NCBI RefSeq assembly: GCF_002979775.1
Contig: NZ_PCPR01000001.1
Location: 310,001-374,000 of the forward strand
Length of the DNA: 64,000 nucleotides
Reading direction: 5' to 3'
Source of the DNA: Arthrobacter sp. MYb23
GTDB lineage: Bacteria > Actinomycetota > Actinomycetes > Actinomycetales > Micrococcaceae
A model generated the notes under the pieces. It was not told the origin of the DNA and made no database searches. It saw nothing but the letters and a program-made list of their open reading frames with translations. This document shows, in pieces, positions 1 to 6,620 of this stretch. The first letter of the stretch is position 1. Each line of letters begins with the position of its first letter. The position numbers and the translations under genes are program-made.

Positions 1-331
1 ACGGCGTGAGGGCCTCGTCGAGCTTGATGACGTGCCCGCCGGTGGCATTCAGGCGCGAGCTCTCCGCAGAGACACCGAGTTTGGTTGCTGCCTGGTCAGC
101 CGCATTTTCGGCCTTCACTGCAGCCGCTTGGGCAGCGTTGTCCCGAAGACCAACAATGAATTGGTCCGTAGCCGTTTCGGGTGTCGACTGAAGGGCCTGC
201 GGGGTGCTCGGAATGAGGTCGGCAAGATCGGCGGCGGCCGCTGGCTGAACAGCCAGTCCCCCGCTGATAAGAAGTGTGGTTACTGCTATGCCGATGGAAC
301 TCAGCGGGCGCAGTCGGGAGTTTTTCACCAT
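1..331 (-). CDS. Secreted protein N-terminus, probably a subtilisin-family protease (partial)
   Basis: The ATG at 331 opens a reading frame of 110 codons that runs off the left edge. Residues 1-35 are a signal peptide: basic start (VKNSRLR), hydrophobic core and an Ala-rich cleavage region ending near AAA. After it, residues around 55-110 include the stretch QFIVGLRD and a conserved-looking GGHVIKLDE, which resembles the inhibitor I9 propeptide found in front of subtilase catalytic domains. The catalytic domain itself would lie outside the window, so the protease call is inference from the propeptide pattern only. It would be an exported enzyme processed outside the cell. No clear Shine-Dalgarno is seen. 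The 169 bp between this start and the stop of the next minus-strand gene show no feature I can name. Confidence 0.5.
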   Translation of the reverse strand, partial: MVKNSRLRPLSSIGIAVTTLLISGGLAVQPAAAADLADLIPSTPQALQSTPETATDQFIVGLRDNAAQAAAVKAENAADQAATKLGVSAESSRLNATGGHVIKLDEALTP

Positions 332-500
332 ATGCGGGCATCCTAGGGAAAGCGCGGGCAGCCTGATGACGGGCTGATCGCGGGCAACTGGAGACCACCA
401 GCTGACCCCCAGGAAATTGTAAGCTGACTCTCGGCTGTAAAAGCTACACGGTGCCGATTATGACAGCGACAGAAAGTCTGGGCCGACGAGCTCGGAGACT

Positions 501-713
501 CTAGACGCGCCCCTTGATGATGGCAGCAATCAGTTCTTTGCTGCAGCCAACAGCAGCGGCCAAGGCGCCATAGGACCACCGGACGGGATCCTCTTGGCGT
601 GCGCGTCGTATGAATGCATCCCGCTGCTGCCGATGCCTTTCCGCGAGCGCAAGGGCATCGGCAGCGCGTCGGTGATGCTCGCGTGCCTGTTGAATGCTTG
701 AGTCAGATGACAC
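501..713 (-). CDS. Small helix-turn-helix protein coupled to Ro60
   Basis: A 70-residue protein starting at GTG 713, which overlaps the last codons of the Ro60 gene by 11 nt, so translation is probably coupled. The N-terminal half is a charged, Arg/Ala/Gln-rich helix (about residues 5-45). The C-terminal part, WSYGALAAAVGCSKELIAAI, has the spacing of a helix-turn-helix, as in small DNA-binding proteins. I do not recognise a named family. Its position as second gene of the Ro60 transcription unit suggests a role linked to Ro60 or its RNAs, either as a regulator or an RNA-binding accessory. That is inference from context. No other start codon in frame gives a better fit. Confidence 0.55.
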   Translation of the reverse strand: MSSDSSIQQAREHHRRAADALALAERHRQQRDAFIRRARQEDPVRWSYGALAAAVGCSKELIAAIIKGRV

Positions 714-2331
714 GGGCCGAAAAGTCGCTCAGCAATGTGGGCAACGATGCATCGAATCCAGCAATGTCCAGCATGCCCGGATCGGAGGGGTCGGCCACGG
801 TGAAGTCTGTGGCCGTCAAGCCAACCACAGCTAGCCGGGCATCGATTCCGGACCAATCCCGGTACCTGCGCAAAGCTTCGTGTGGATGAATCCGGCCAGC
901 CCAGGTTTCGTTGTCGGTGTAGATGACAAACGTGTCCACCTTGACCTTGTTTGCTGCAGCCCACAGCATCGGCAACGCACAGTCCGTCCCGCCGAAAGGC
1001 AGCCCGGAGATGGTGTTCAGCACGTCATCAAGCCTCTGCCTTGAGGAAATGGGCAGCGGCGAGATCCCATCCAACGGCACGTTGCGCTGGAACAATCCCT
1101 TCCTGGCACTGCTCGAGTTGGACGTGAAGCCAAGGGTAGTGGTCTTCGGCTCCGTTGCGGCTGTCACCAGGGCCATCGCTGCCGAAACTTCCCGGGCTGT
1201 GATGGGCAACCCCGAGACTGGCATGGTCATTGAACCCGAGACGTCCAAGGCAAGCAACGTCCGCTTGTTTGCCGGCGTTACGGTAGCAAAGGACGCGTAG
1301 AAGGCAGCATCCAGGGCATCCACTACCTGTCCCGCCGGTTCCCACGAGGACTTTCCACGCGCAGAGGTACCAGAGGCGTAGGTGCGGGCAGCCACCAGGA
1401 CGTTGACGGGGTGCACCCGGGCCTTCTGCAACCTGGTGCTGTCCGTGAGCTGGCGAGTGACGGCGTCGAGCGTTTCAGACATGGGCGCGAGAAGGCCAAG
1501 GCGCGTCAGCCGCGGTAGCTGCCGCATCAGTGCCGTCTGCGGGATGCCGTTGTCCAGAAGCTTCGACCAAACAGCCGGTTCCCGGAGGGCAGCGTCGGGC
1601 AGCATCTCCCATGACAACTGATGGTAGTCATCCAGGAGTGCAACCCATTCCGTGGGCTTGGTGGCCACCTGCGCCTTCTCGAATCCTTCAACGATCAGTG
1701 GGCCATCAGTTCCACGGCCGCAGATCCAGTCGAAGAGCTGCTTCCGGTCAGCCTCTGTAGTTGAGGGGTGCGCAAGGCGTAGAAGATCCTTGTGCGTCCA
1801 GCCTCCGCGCTGCCTGTACTTCACAGCCTGGTAGGCCACCTCATCCACCGGCTTGGACAGGTACCAGTCAGCCACTGCCCGGCGCAGACCGCGGCCCCAA
1901 CCCCGGAACTGCTCAACATAGCCAGCGAAAAGGAACAGATGGGTTCCGGTGCGGGCCACCTTGGACAGTGCAGCCAAGGCAGCCTGCCGGCCGCCCGGAT
2001 CTCCCAGAGCCGTGGCAGCTGCCAGGCAGAACAGTGCCGGGTTGTTCCGTGGTGCTCGCCCGCCCGCGGAAATCGCGACGACTTCGTCCACAAGTTCGGC
2101 GGTCCTCTCACGAGCCCATCCGAGAACAACTTCGGCGTTTTCCACCGTCAGGGCGTGTTCGGATCCGTAGTAAGTGCCGCCGTCGGTGCCGAGCACCAGA
2201 AAGCGGCGCAGGCGTTCCAAAGGCGCCACAGTGAAGGCATGACCGCCAGCGTTGTTGGGAACCTGGCGGGAATCGGAGGGCTGCGACTGGGGCGTAGCCC
2301 GTAGGTTAATTGCGCTTAGTGCATCGGCCAC
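703..2331 (-). CDS. rsr: Ro60 / TROVE-domain RNA-binding protein (Rsr)
   Basis: Bacterial orthologue of the Ro60 autoantigen, a ring-shaped protein that binds Y RNAs and works in RNA surveillance and decay with exoribonucleases. From the GTG at 2331 it is 542 residues. The TROVE region covers about residues 1-330 and includes RQVPNNAGG and GWGRGLRRAVADWY. A von Willebrand A domain follows, with the metal-site motif DVSGSM at 363-368, a GGTD loop and YTDNETW. The start is chosen because GGGAGG lies 6 nt before GTG 2331 and because related proteins begin close to the ADALSAIN segment. The longer frame from ATG 2403 would add 24 residues encoded by the D-arm and 3' stem of the upstream Y-like RNA. 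The gene follows two such RNAs and is coupled to a small HTH gene downstream. Confidence 0.93.
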   Translation of the reverse strand: MADALSAINLRATPQSQPSDSRQVPNNAGGHAFTVAPLERLRRFLVLGTDGGTYYGSEHALTVENAEVVLGWARERTAELVDEVVAISAGGRAPRNNPALFCLAAATALGDPGGRQAALAALSKVARTGTHLFLFAGYVEQFRGWGRGLRRAVADWYLSKPVDEVAYQAVKYRQRGGWTHKDLLRLAHPSTTEADRKQLFDWICGRGTDGPLIVEGFEKAQVATKPTEWVALLDDYHQLSWEMLPDAALREPAVWSKLLDNGIPQTALMRQLPRLTRLGLLAPMSETLDAVTRQLTDSTRLQKARVHPVNVLVAARTYASGTSARGKSSWEPAGQVVDALDAAFYASFATVTPANKRTLLALDVSGSMTMPVSGLPITAREVSAAMALVTAATEPKTTTLGFTSNSSSARKGLFQRNVPLDGISPLPISSRQRLDDVLNTISGLPFGGTDCALPMLWAAANKVKVDTFVIYTDNETWAGRIHPHEALRRYRDWSGIDARLAVVGLTATDFTVADPSDPGMLDIAGFDASLPTLLSDFSARVI

Positions 2332-2348
2332 AGTGATCCTCCCATAGG

Positions 2349-2500
2349 TGAAAGTGGCGGCGGGCATGTTTGTGAGTCCCGGGATGCCCAACGCTCTATC
2401 CATCTGAGCTACCGGAGCGTACTCCGGGCGGGATTCGAACCCGCCACCTTTGGGTCCTTAACAGAGGTAACCGAATCTCTCCGGCCCGCCGCCACTTTCA
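2349..2500 (-). ncRNA. yrlA: YrlA-type Y RNA with permuted tRNA-like module (proximal copy)
   Basis: Read 5' to 3' on the minus strand. A perfect 17-bp terminal helix pairs 2500-2484 with 2365-2349. Just inside the 5' strand are GGGCCGG (2487-2481) and TCGGTTA (2474-2468). A T-arm follows at 2444-2428 (5-bp stem, loop TTCGAAT), then an acceptor-like hairpin of 6 bp closed by a TACG loop (2427-2412), then a D-arm at 2409-2393 (stem GCTC/GAGC, loop AGATGGATA with the GG pair). CAAACATG (2372-2365) leads into the 3' strand. T-arm, acceptor and D-arm are in tRNA-like form but in permuted order, as described for YrlA RNAs, whose outer stem binds Ro60. The RNA sits in the leader of the Ro60 gene; its 3' end lies 6 nt from the Ro60 Shine-Dalgarno. 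Exact ends are inferred from the helix. Confidence 0.85.
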
Positions 2501-2507
2501 GTTTCAT

Positions 2508-2624
2508 GTGAGTGGACATGTTTGATAACCGCCGGATCTCTTACTGCCACGATAAATCGAAGCAGCAAGGGCAGGGATCGAACCTGCTTTATACCAGTTA
2601 ACCGACAGTTCCCGGCCCACTCAC
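2508..2624 (-). ncRNA. Second Y-like RNA, diverged YrlA relative (distal copy)
   Basis: About 117 nt on the minus strand, ending 7 nt before the proximal RNA. Terminal helix: GTGAGTGG (2624-2617) with CCACTCAC (2515-2508), extendable by G-U and C-G. It shares with its neighbour GGGCCGG (2618-2612) and TCGGTTA (2605-2599) on the 5' side and CAAACATG (2524-2517) just before the 3' strand. The T-arm is at 2587-2571 (GCAGG/CCTGC, loop TTCGATC). A 7-bp acceptor-like stem pairs 2568-2562 with 2547-2541, with a longer loop than the first copy. The D-arm is poor: only a 3-bp GAT/ATC stem at 2538-2524 around a loop containing GG. The shared motifs argue that both bind Ro60; the weak D-arm suggests a different or lost effector-binding surface. 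It is probably transcribed together with the proximal copy. Confidence 0.72.
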
Positions 2625-2632
2625 TAATAGGA

Positions 2633-2648
2633 GTGTAATGCATTACAC
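2633..2648. promoter_or_regulatory. Perfect 16-bp palindrome upstream of the Y RNAs
   Basis: GTGTAATGCATTACAC is a perfect inverted repeat 9 nt before the inferred 5' end of the distal Y RNA. On the minus strand TACACT (right arm of the palindrome plus two bases) lies 7 nt before that 5' end and could be the -10 element, so a protein bound here would block transcription. A GC-rich inverted repeat at 2647-2664 (CACCCC/GGGGTG) lies next to it and may end the cupin transcript. No candidate regulator is obvious apart from the small HTH protein downstream of Ro60. Confidence 0.5.
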
Positions 2649-2684
2649 CCCCTAGGGAAAGGGGTGATGGGGCACTTATTGGTT

Positions 2685-3098
2685 TCAGCCCAGTTCGCGC
2701 AGCACGGCAGTCATGTCACCGCCCACGTCCCCCGTGTTGACGGTGCCTTTTGGCTCGAACAACAGCGCCTGGACTTCGTTGTCAGCTTTGGGGCAGTGTT
2801 CCATTCCTTTAGGGACCACGTAGATGTCATTCGGCCCGAGAACCACATCGCCGTCGCGGAGTTGAATGGTGAGATTCCCGCTGATGACCATAAACAATTC
2901 GTCGGTGTCAGGATGCGTGTGCCAGACAAATTCGCCCTGGATCTTCACCACTTTCACGTCGTAGTCGTTGATGCTTGTCAGCCTGTGCGGCTGCCAGTGT
3001 TCCGAGATCGAATCAAGAGCGGTGTTGATGTTGCGTACCAAATGAGTCATGGGTGATCGGTGCTTTCTGTTGAGGTCTTTGACAGATGATTCCGGCAT
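2685..3098 (-). CDS. Single-domain cupin protein
   Basis: Up to 137 residues from ATG 3098, or 121 from ATG 3050 (MTHLVRN). The cupin barrel is clear: motif 1 is EFVWHTHPDTDELFMVISG (metal ligands H, H, E) and motif 2 is VVPKGMEHCP (third His). Such small cupins bind a metal and act as sugar-type isomerases, dioxygenases or regulators; the substrate cannot be told from sequence. Neither start has a strong ribosome site. ATG 3098 lies 3 nt after the stop of the DUF2000 gene, which would suit translational coupling, while the conserved part begins near MTHLV. The two genes form a small minus-strand operon divergent from an AraC regulator. Confidence 0.8.
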   Translation of the reverse strand: MPESSVKDLNRKHRSPMTHLVRNINTALDSISEHWQPHRLTSINDYDVKVVKIQGEFVWHTHPDTDELFMVISGNLTIQLRDGDVVLGPNDIYVVPKGMEHCPKADNEVQALLFEPKGTVNTGDVGGDMTAVLRELG

Positions 3099-3101
3099 TT
3101 T

Positions 3102-3572
3102 TCACGGGTGCATTCTTGCGCCTTTGACGATCCTGTCAACCACGTTTTTAGGACCGCGGAGCGCAATTCCCACCAGGTCAAGGTCCTGGGCAGCCACTGC
3201 CGCTACCGCCGCACGGTTCGCTTCGTCGTGGCCGGTGGAGAACAATTCACGCGTGTACAGGGCGACGGGGATCTCGCGAGCAAGCGCCCGTTCCCGTGCT
3301 GCCGCCAAGAGTTCCTGCCCGGCCGTGAGAACCAGGACGGGCTGACGAAGCATGGGAAGGTAGTCATTCCCGTCTCGATCCCGGTAGGGCTCCCCCGTCA
3401 GGCCCGGGGCGCTGGTGGCGATGGCACTCATGAGGAACGCTGTCACGTTGAGCTCTTGCCACGGCAGAAGGTTGTCACTCAGGACCACCACCACTTTAGT
3501 GTCAAAACGAACGGTCGCGGAGGAAGGGGCATCAAGGGTTGTGGTCGCGTTTTCTTGCATAAACCCCAGCAT
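3102..3572 (-). CDS. DUF2000 family protein
   Basis: 156 residues from ATG 3572 (a second ATG at 3560 is nearly as good). The segment FDTKVVVVLSDNLLPWQELNVTAFLMSAIA and the later QPVLVLTAG and PVALYTRELFSTGHDEANRAAV match the DUF2000 pattern, a small alpha/beta protein of unknown activity. The longer frame to 3794 was rejected because its N-terminus is Arg/Pro-rich translation of the AraC gene's opposite strand. It sits head to head with the AraC-type regulator (38 bp between starts) and ahead of a cupin, so the AraC protein probably controls both. In other bacteria DUF2000 genes often lie beside AraC genes, which fits. Confidence 0.75.
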   Translation of the reverse strand: MLGFMQENATTTLDAPSSATVRFDTKVVVVLSDNLLPWQELNVTAFLMSAIATSAPGLTGEPYRDRDGNDYLPMLRQPVLVLTAGQELLAAARERALAREIPVALYTRELFSTGHDEANRAAVAAVAAQDLDLVGIALRGPKNVVDRIVKGARMHP

Positions 3573-3610
3573 GCCCGCAGGCAGGAACGCTGGTCTTGTA
3601 CATTTCTTGC

Positions 3611-4387
3611 ATGGGTAACTCAGTGCAGGCGTGGCATCCGGCCGTGCCTTATGTGCGCGAGGTGCTCCATGCAACGTTCGAGGATCACAGCTACCCGTCC
3701 CATACCCATGAGGACTGGACCGTGCTTCTGATCGACAAAGGGGCAGTGACTTACGACCTCGGACGCACCGAGCATCAGGCGGTTCCCGCCTCAATCACCC
3801 TGCTACCGCCGCATGTCCCGCACGACGGCAGATCCGCCGTCGGGGGTGAATCATTCCGTAAGCGGGTCCTGTACCTGAGCGAGGACTGGCTGCCTGCCAA
3901 GGCAACGGAGGCCGCAGTGGCGCAACCCCTGCTGCTGGATCCGCGAACGGTGGCAACCGTGAACGGTATCCACGCGGCACTTTCCTTGCCGGCGGACGCG
4001 ATGGAGGCCGAATGCGGCGTTCTGGCTCTCCGGGAATCCGTGCGTTCACACTTGGGAACGCCGTCGTCGCCGGCGCGGGATGCCCCCTTGGCACGCCAGC
4101 TGCGCGAGATGCTGGATGACCGCCTGTTCGAGTCCTTCACCATTGCCGAAGCGGCTAAATTACTGGGTGCGCACCCGAGCCATTTGGTGCGCGCATTTTC
4201 CAAGGCCTACGGCATTGCCCCTTACCGCTATGTCACAGGGCGGCGCGTTGACCGTGCCCGACGCCTGCTGCTGGATGGTCGCCCGGCGTCAGAAGCAGCT
4301 GTTGAGGCGGGCTTCCATGATCAGTCGCACCTCACCCGGCATTTCCGGCGCGTCCTCGGAACGACGCCGGGGGCTTTCACCGCCTGA
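3611..4387 (+). CDS. AraC-family transcriptional regulator
   Basis: 258 residues from ATG 3611. The N-terminal part (about 5-110) is a cupin-like sensing domain: HATFEDHSYPSHTHEDWTVLLIDKGAV and PHVPHDG. The C-terminal 100 residues carry the two AraC helix-turn-helix motifs: FTIAEAAKLLGAHPSHLVRAF and AAVEAGFHDQSHLTRHFRR, ending with the usual LGTTPGAF. It is a DNA-binding activator or repressor responding to a small ligand. The divergent DUF2000-cupin pair is the likely target, since the starts are only 38 bp apart. The longer ATG at 3596 would add five residues and lacks a ribosome site. Confidence 0.88.
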   Translation: MGNSVQAWHPAVPYVREVLHATFEDHSYPSHTHEDWTVLLIDKGAVTYDLGRTEHQAVPASITLLPPHVPHDGRSAVGGESFRKRVLYLSEDWLPAKATEAAVAQPLLLDPRTVATVNGIHAALSLPADAMEAECGVLALRESVRSHLGTPSSPARDAPLARQLREMLDDRLFESFTIAEAAKLLGAHPSHLVRAFSKAYGIAPYRYVTGRRVDRARRLLLDGRPASEAAVEAGFHDQSHLTRHFRRVLGTTPGAFTA

Positions 4388-4413
4388 CCCTTAGGCCGTC
4401 GCGGGTGTAGCGG

Positions 4414-4782
4414 TTAAGACCGGTCGTGAAGAGTCACGTGATAGCCGTCAGGATCGGCGAAGGTGAAGGTGCGTCCGAATGGACCGTCAATGGGCGCCGT
4501 GATGATTGTGTGTCCGTCGCCGACCAATGCGTCATGGATGGCTTGGACATCAGTGGCGTGCAGCCAGATCGCGGCGCCGATTCCCGGCTGATCAACGGAC
4601 GTCAGGTCCGTCCCGGGAGCGATGGTGCGGAGCGCGAAGGCGATCGGCTTCGTGTCGAACACGACGGCGTGGGGCGGCCCTGCTTGCGAGCGGACAAGGC
4701 CGAGGTACTGCTCGTAGAACGCTTGGGACGCGTCGAGGTCGCGCGCTTGGAGTGAGATGAAGTCGGGGCCGGTGACGGGCAT
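4414..4782 (-). CDS. VOC-fold (glyoxalase/bleomycin-resistance type) protein
   Basis: 122 residues, a complete single VOC module. It starts MPVTGPDFISLQARDLDASQAFYEQYLGL and ends with the typical GRTFTFADPDGYHVTLHD. Proteins of this fold work as dimers and bind a metal or a small toxic molecule; the role is often a lyase, dioxygenase or drug-binding protein. The start at 4782 is preceded by GGAGCAT. It is divergent from a MarR regulator, and two matching palindromes lie in the 62 bp between them, so it is very likely repressed by that protein and induced by its ligand. Confidence 0.85.
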   Translation of the reverse strand: MPVTGPDFISLQARDLDASQAFYEQYLGLVRSQAGPPHAVVFDTKPIAFALRTIAPGTDLTSVDQPGIGAAIWLHATDVQAIHDALVGDGHTIITAPIDGPFGRTFTFADPDGYHVTLHDRS

Positions 4783-4802
4783 GTGATGCTCCTTCGATTC
4801 TT

Positions 4803-4845
4803 TGTCAGTTATCTGACACGAACAATCTATGTCAGAATACTGACA
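4803..4845. promoter_or_regulatory. Twin MarR-type operators
   Basis: Two palindromes of the same design: TGTCAGTTATCTGACA (4803-4818) and TGTCAGAATACTGACA (4830-4845), 27 bp from start to start. Each has 6-bp arms around a 4-bp centre, as expected for a MarR dimer. The second site ends on the A of the marR start codon, leaving no room for a Shine-Dalgarno, so the regulator mRNA is probably leaderless or nearly so. The first site lies in the promoter region of the divergent VOC gene. Confidence 0.85.
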
Positions 4846-5336
4846 TGAGTCAACGCGGGATCGACCTCACCACGTCGTTGGGGTATCTGCTGAAAGAAGC
4901 ATCGAGTGCCCTCCGCGCTTCCATGGAATCAGCGCTGCGGCCCCTTGGAATGACCATCACCCACTACTCGTGCCTGGAACTCCTGGCGCAGCGCCCGGGC
5001 TTATCCAACTCCGAGCTGGCCCGGGGAGCTTTCGTTACCCGGCAATCCATGAACGTCCTGCTCCAAGCCCTGGCACGCGACGGCTATGTGAGCCGCCTGG
5101 AGGAGGCCCGCGTGGGGAAAGTCCTTCCCACGCAGCTGACTCCCCTTGGTCGAAGCAGCCTCGCCACAGCGAGCGCTGCCGTCCGCGCCGTCGAGAACAA
5201 GATGCTCGGCGGCATGACGCAGGAAGAACAGGCCACGGCTTTTAAGGCACTGCAAAGCATGATCGCGTCCTTGCGCGACCCCGAGGGCGATGCCGCGGGC
5301 GACGACACCCAGGACGTAACCAATGACAATCGCTAA
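4845..5336 (+). CDS. MarR-family transcriptional regulator
   Basis: 163 residues with a MarR winged helix: LGYLLKEASSALRASMESAL dimer helix, then HYSCLELLAQRPGLSNSELARGAFVTRQSMNVLLQALARDGYV as the DNA-binding part, and the wing around RVGKVLPTQLTPLG. It is a ligand-responsive repressor. The start ATG overlaps one of the two palindromic operators, so it should repress itself as well as the divergent VOC gene. No ribosome site is possible at this start, which points to leaderless translation. The last 14 nt overlap the start of the following lipoprotein gene. Confidence 0.92.
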   Translation: MSQRGIDLTTSLGYLLKEASSALRASMESALRPLGMTITHYSCLELLAQRPGLSNSELARGAFVTRQSMNVLLQALARDGYVSRLEEARVGKVLPTQLTPLGRSSLATASAAVRAVENKMLGGMTQEEQATAFKALQSMIASLRDPEGDAAGDDTQDVTNDNR

Positions 5337-5841
5337 AACCGTCCGGCTCGGCGTCGCCGCTGTAGCAATCGTGACGCTGCTGGGCGGCTGCATCACTGAG
5401 AACCAAACCACTCCCCCGGCGGCCTCATCAAGCACCGCCGCAACGCGATCAATGCAGGCAGCGGAGGAAGCAGTTGCCCGAATCCCGGGAGCGGAGTTTA
5501 GGGCGGCCCGCGCATGGGACGGCACCACCGCATACGTCATCGCGACCCTCTCCGCGACAGATGCATTCTCCGGTGACCCGGCAGCTCTCATTGACTACTC
5601 CTTGGCGCAACTCGCTTCCCAGAATGAGGTGGATCGTGGTCGCTTGGTGCGCTTCAGCTTCGAAGCGCCGGGCCAGAACGCAGACACCACCAAGGCACTC
5701 CTCGCATCTCTGAGCATCGACTCTGCACGGTACGCCGGCGGGTCCTCACTGGAACTTTCCAATCAGGACCTGGACGACCGCTACGGCACGTGGCCCGCAG
5801 CGGTACCCGAGCCCCCGGCGTCGCTCATTACAAAAGACTGA
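5323..5841 (+). CDS. Predicted lipoprotein, paralogue of the one at 6617
   Basis: 172 residues with a lipoprotein signal: hydrophobic VAAVAIVTLLGG followed by Cys 23 in the lipobox LGGC. The mature part resembles the protein at 6617-7141: both have a (W/Y)DGTT(A/P)Y segment, an AF(S/T)GD(P/E)AAL stretch, a central (N/R)ADTT(K/S)A motif, an (A/K)YAGS motif and a final RYG(T/E)WP. It is anchored on the outside of the membrane. Function is unknown; I recognise no named domain. Its start lies within the last codons of the MarR gene, so it may be co-transcribed with it. Confidence 0.8.
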   Translation: MTIAKTVRLGVAAVAIVTLLGGCITENQTTPPAASSSTAATRSMQAAEEAVARIPGAEFRAARAWDGTTAYVIATLSATDAFSGDPAALIDYSLAQLASQNEVDRGRLVRFSFEAPGQNADTTKALLASLSIDSARYAGGSSLELSNQDLDDRYGTWPAAVPEPPASLITKD

Positions 5842-5936
5842 ATCCCGGATGGATTGCTGTGCCCATCGCAGCCTCCCCTCTTCACGCATAGGGTTGAAGG
5901 TGCCCGGGAAGAGTTCGGGCTACTTTGGGGGATTTA

Positions 5937-6620
5937 ATGCGCAGGACAGATTTACGACGGCGGCACCACCGATTGCTTTCGGCTACAGCGGTGATGGTGC
6001 TCGCCGCTGTTACGGCGGGCGGGCTTGCCGGGTGCCGCGTTGTGAAGCGGCCAGCGCCGCCGTACCCGGCAGTGGAGTGGCAGGGCGCCGCGCCCAACGG
6101 AGCGCTTGAATCCGCCCCGTGGGTACAGGCCACGAGGAAGTTCCTTGAGGCAGAGGCTGTGGCCCGCAATATCAACGATTTCTCCATTCCGGAGCTGGTC
6201 CACACGGCCAGCAGGGACGCGCGAAGCCGTGCTGCGAGGCCGGCATTCGATGACGTCAAACAGGGACGGCGCCCGGACATTCTTCCCGGGCCAACACCGT
6301 TCTTGCCGGTAAGCGTGACGCCTGACTTTCGGGGCAACCCTGACCGGGCAGCTGTGAGGGGCTGCAAGGCAACGGGGTGGTCCTCGGAGGAGGGGGACGT
6401 GCCTGCCGAGTTGAAGGGCTACGGCGTGGAGTACCGGATGGAGCGGCTGCCCGATGGAACCATGCGGGTTGAAGCCACAGTCGGGCTCCCGGACTTGGAA
6501 TGCTCGGACGTCACCCTTCCCGTGGCATTGTTTGTGCCAGCGCCGGAACCGTCGGACGTTACTGACGTCAAAGACATAGTCATTGCCGAGCGTACCGACC
6601 TCGATCCCGTGGGCAAATGA
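5937..6620 (+). CDS. Predicted lipoprotein of unknown function
   Basis: 227 residues from ATG 5937, which has GGGGGA 4 nt upstream. The frame could begin 12 nt earlier at a TTG but that would place the ribosome site inside the gene. The signal peptide has a long Arg-rich head (RRTDLRRRHHR), a hydrophobic run and a lipobox LAGC. The mature domain contains scattered aromatic and Pro residues and no family I recognise. It lies between two paralogous lipoproteins; the next gene overlaps by ATGA, so the last two are surely co-translated. Confidence 0.78.
   Translation: MRRTDLRRRHHRLLSATAVMVLAAVTAGGLAGCRVVKRPAPPYPAVEWQGAAPNGALESAPWVQATRKFLEAEAVARNINDFSIPELVHTASRDARSRAARPAFDDVKQGRRPDILPGPTPFLPVSVTPDFRGNPDRAAVRGCKATGWSSEEGDVPAELKGYGVEYRMERLPDGTMRVEATVGLPDLECSDVTLPVALFVPAPEPSDVTDVKDIVIAERTDLDPVGK

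Noticed and set aside
2393-2445. tRNA gene: perfect T-arm and D-arm sequences
   Set aside because: The arms are in the wrong order (T-arm before D-arm on the strand), joined by a closed acceptor-like hairpin, and there is no proper anticodon arm or CCA end. It fits a Y RNA tRNA mimic, not a tRNA.
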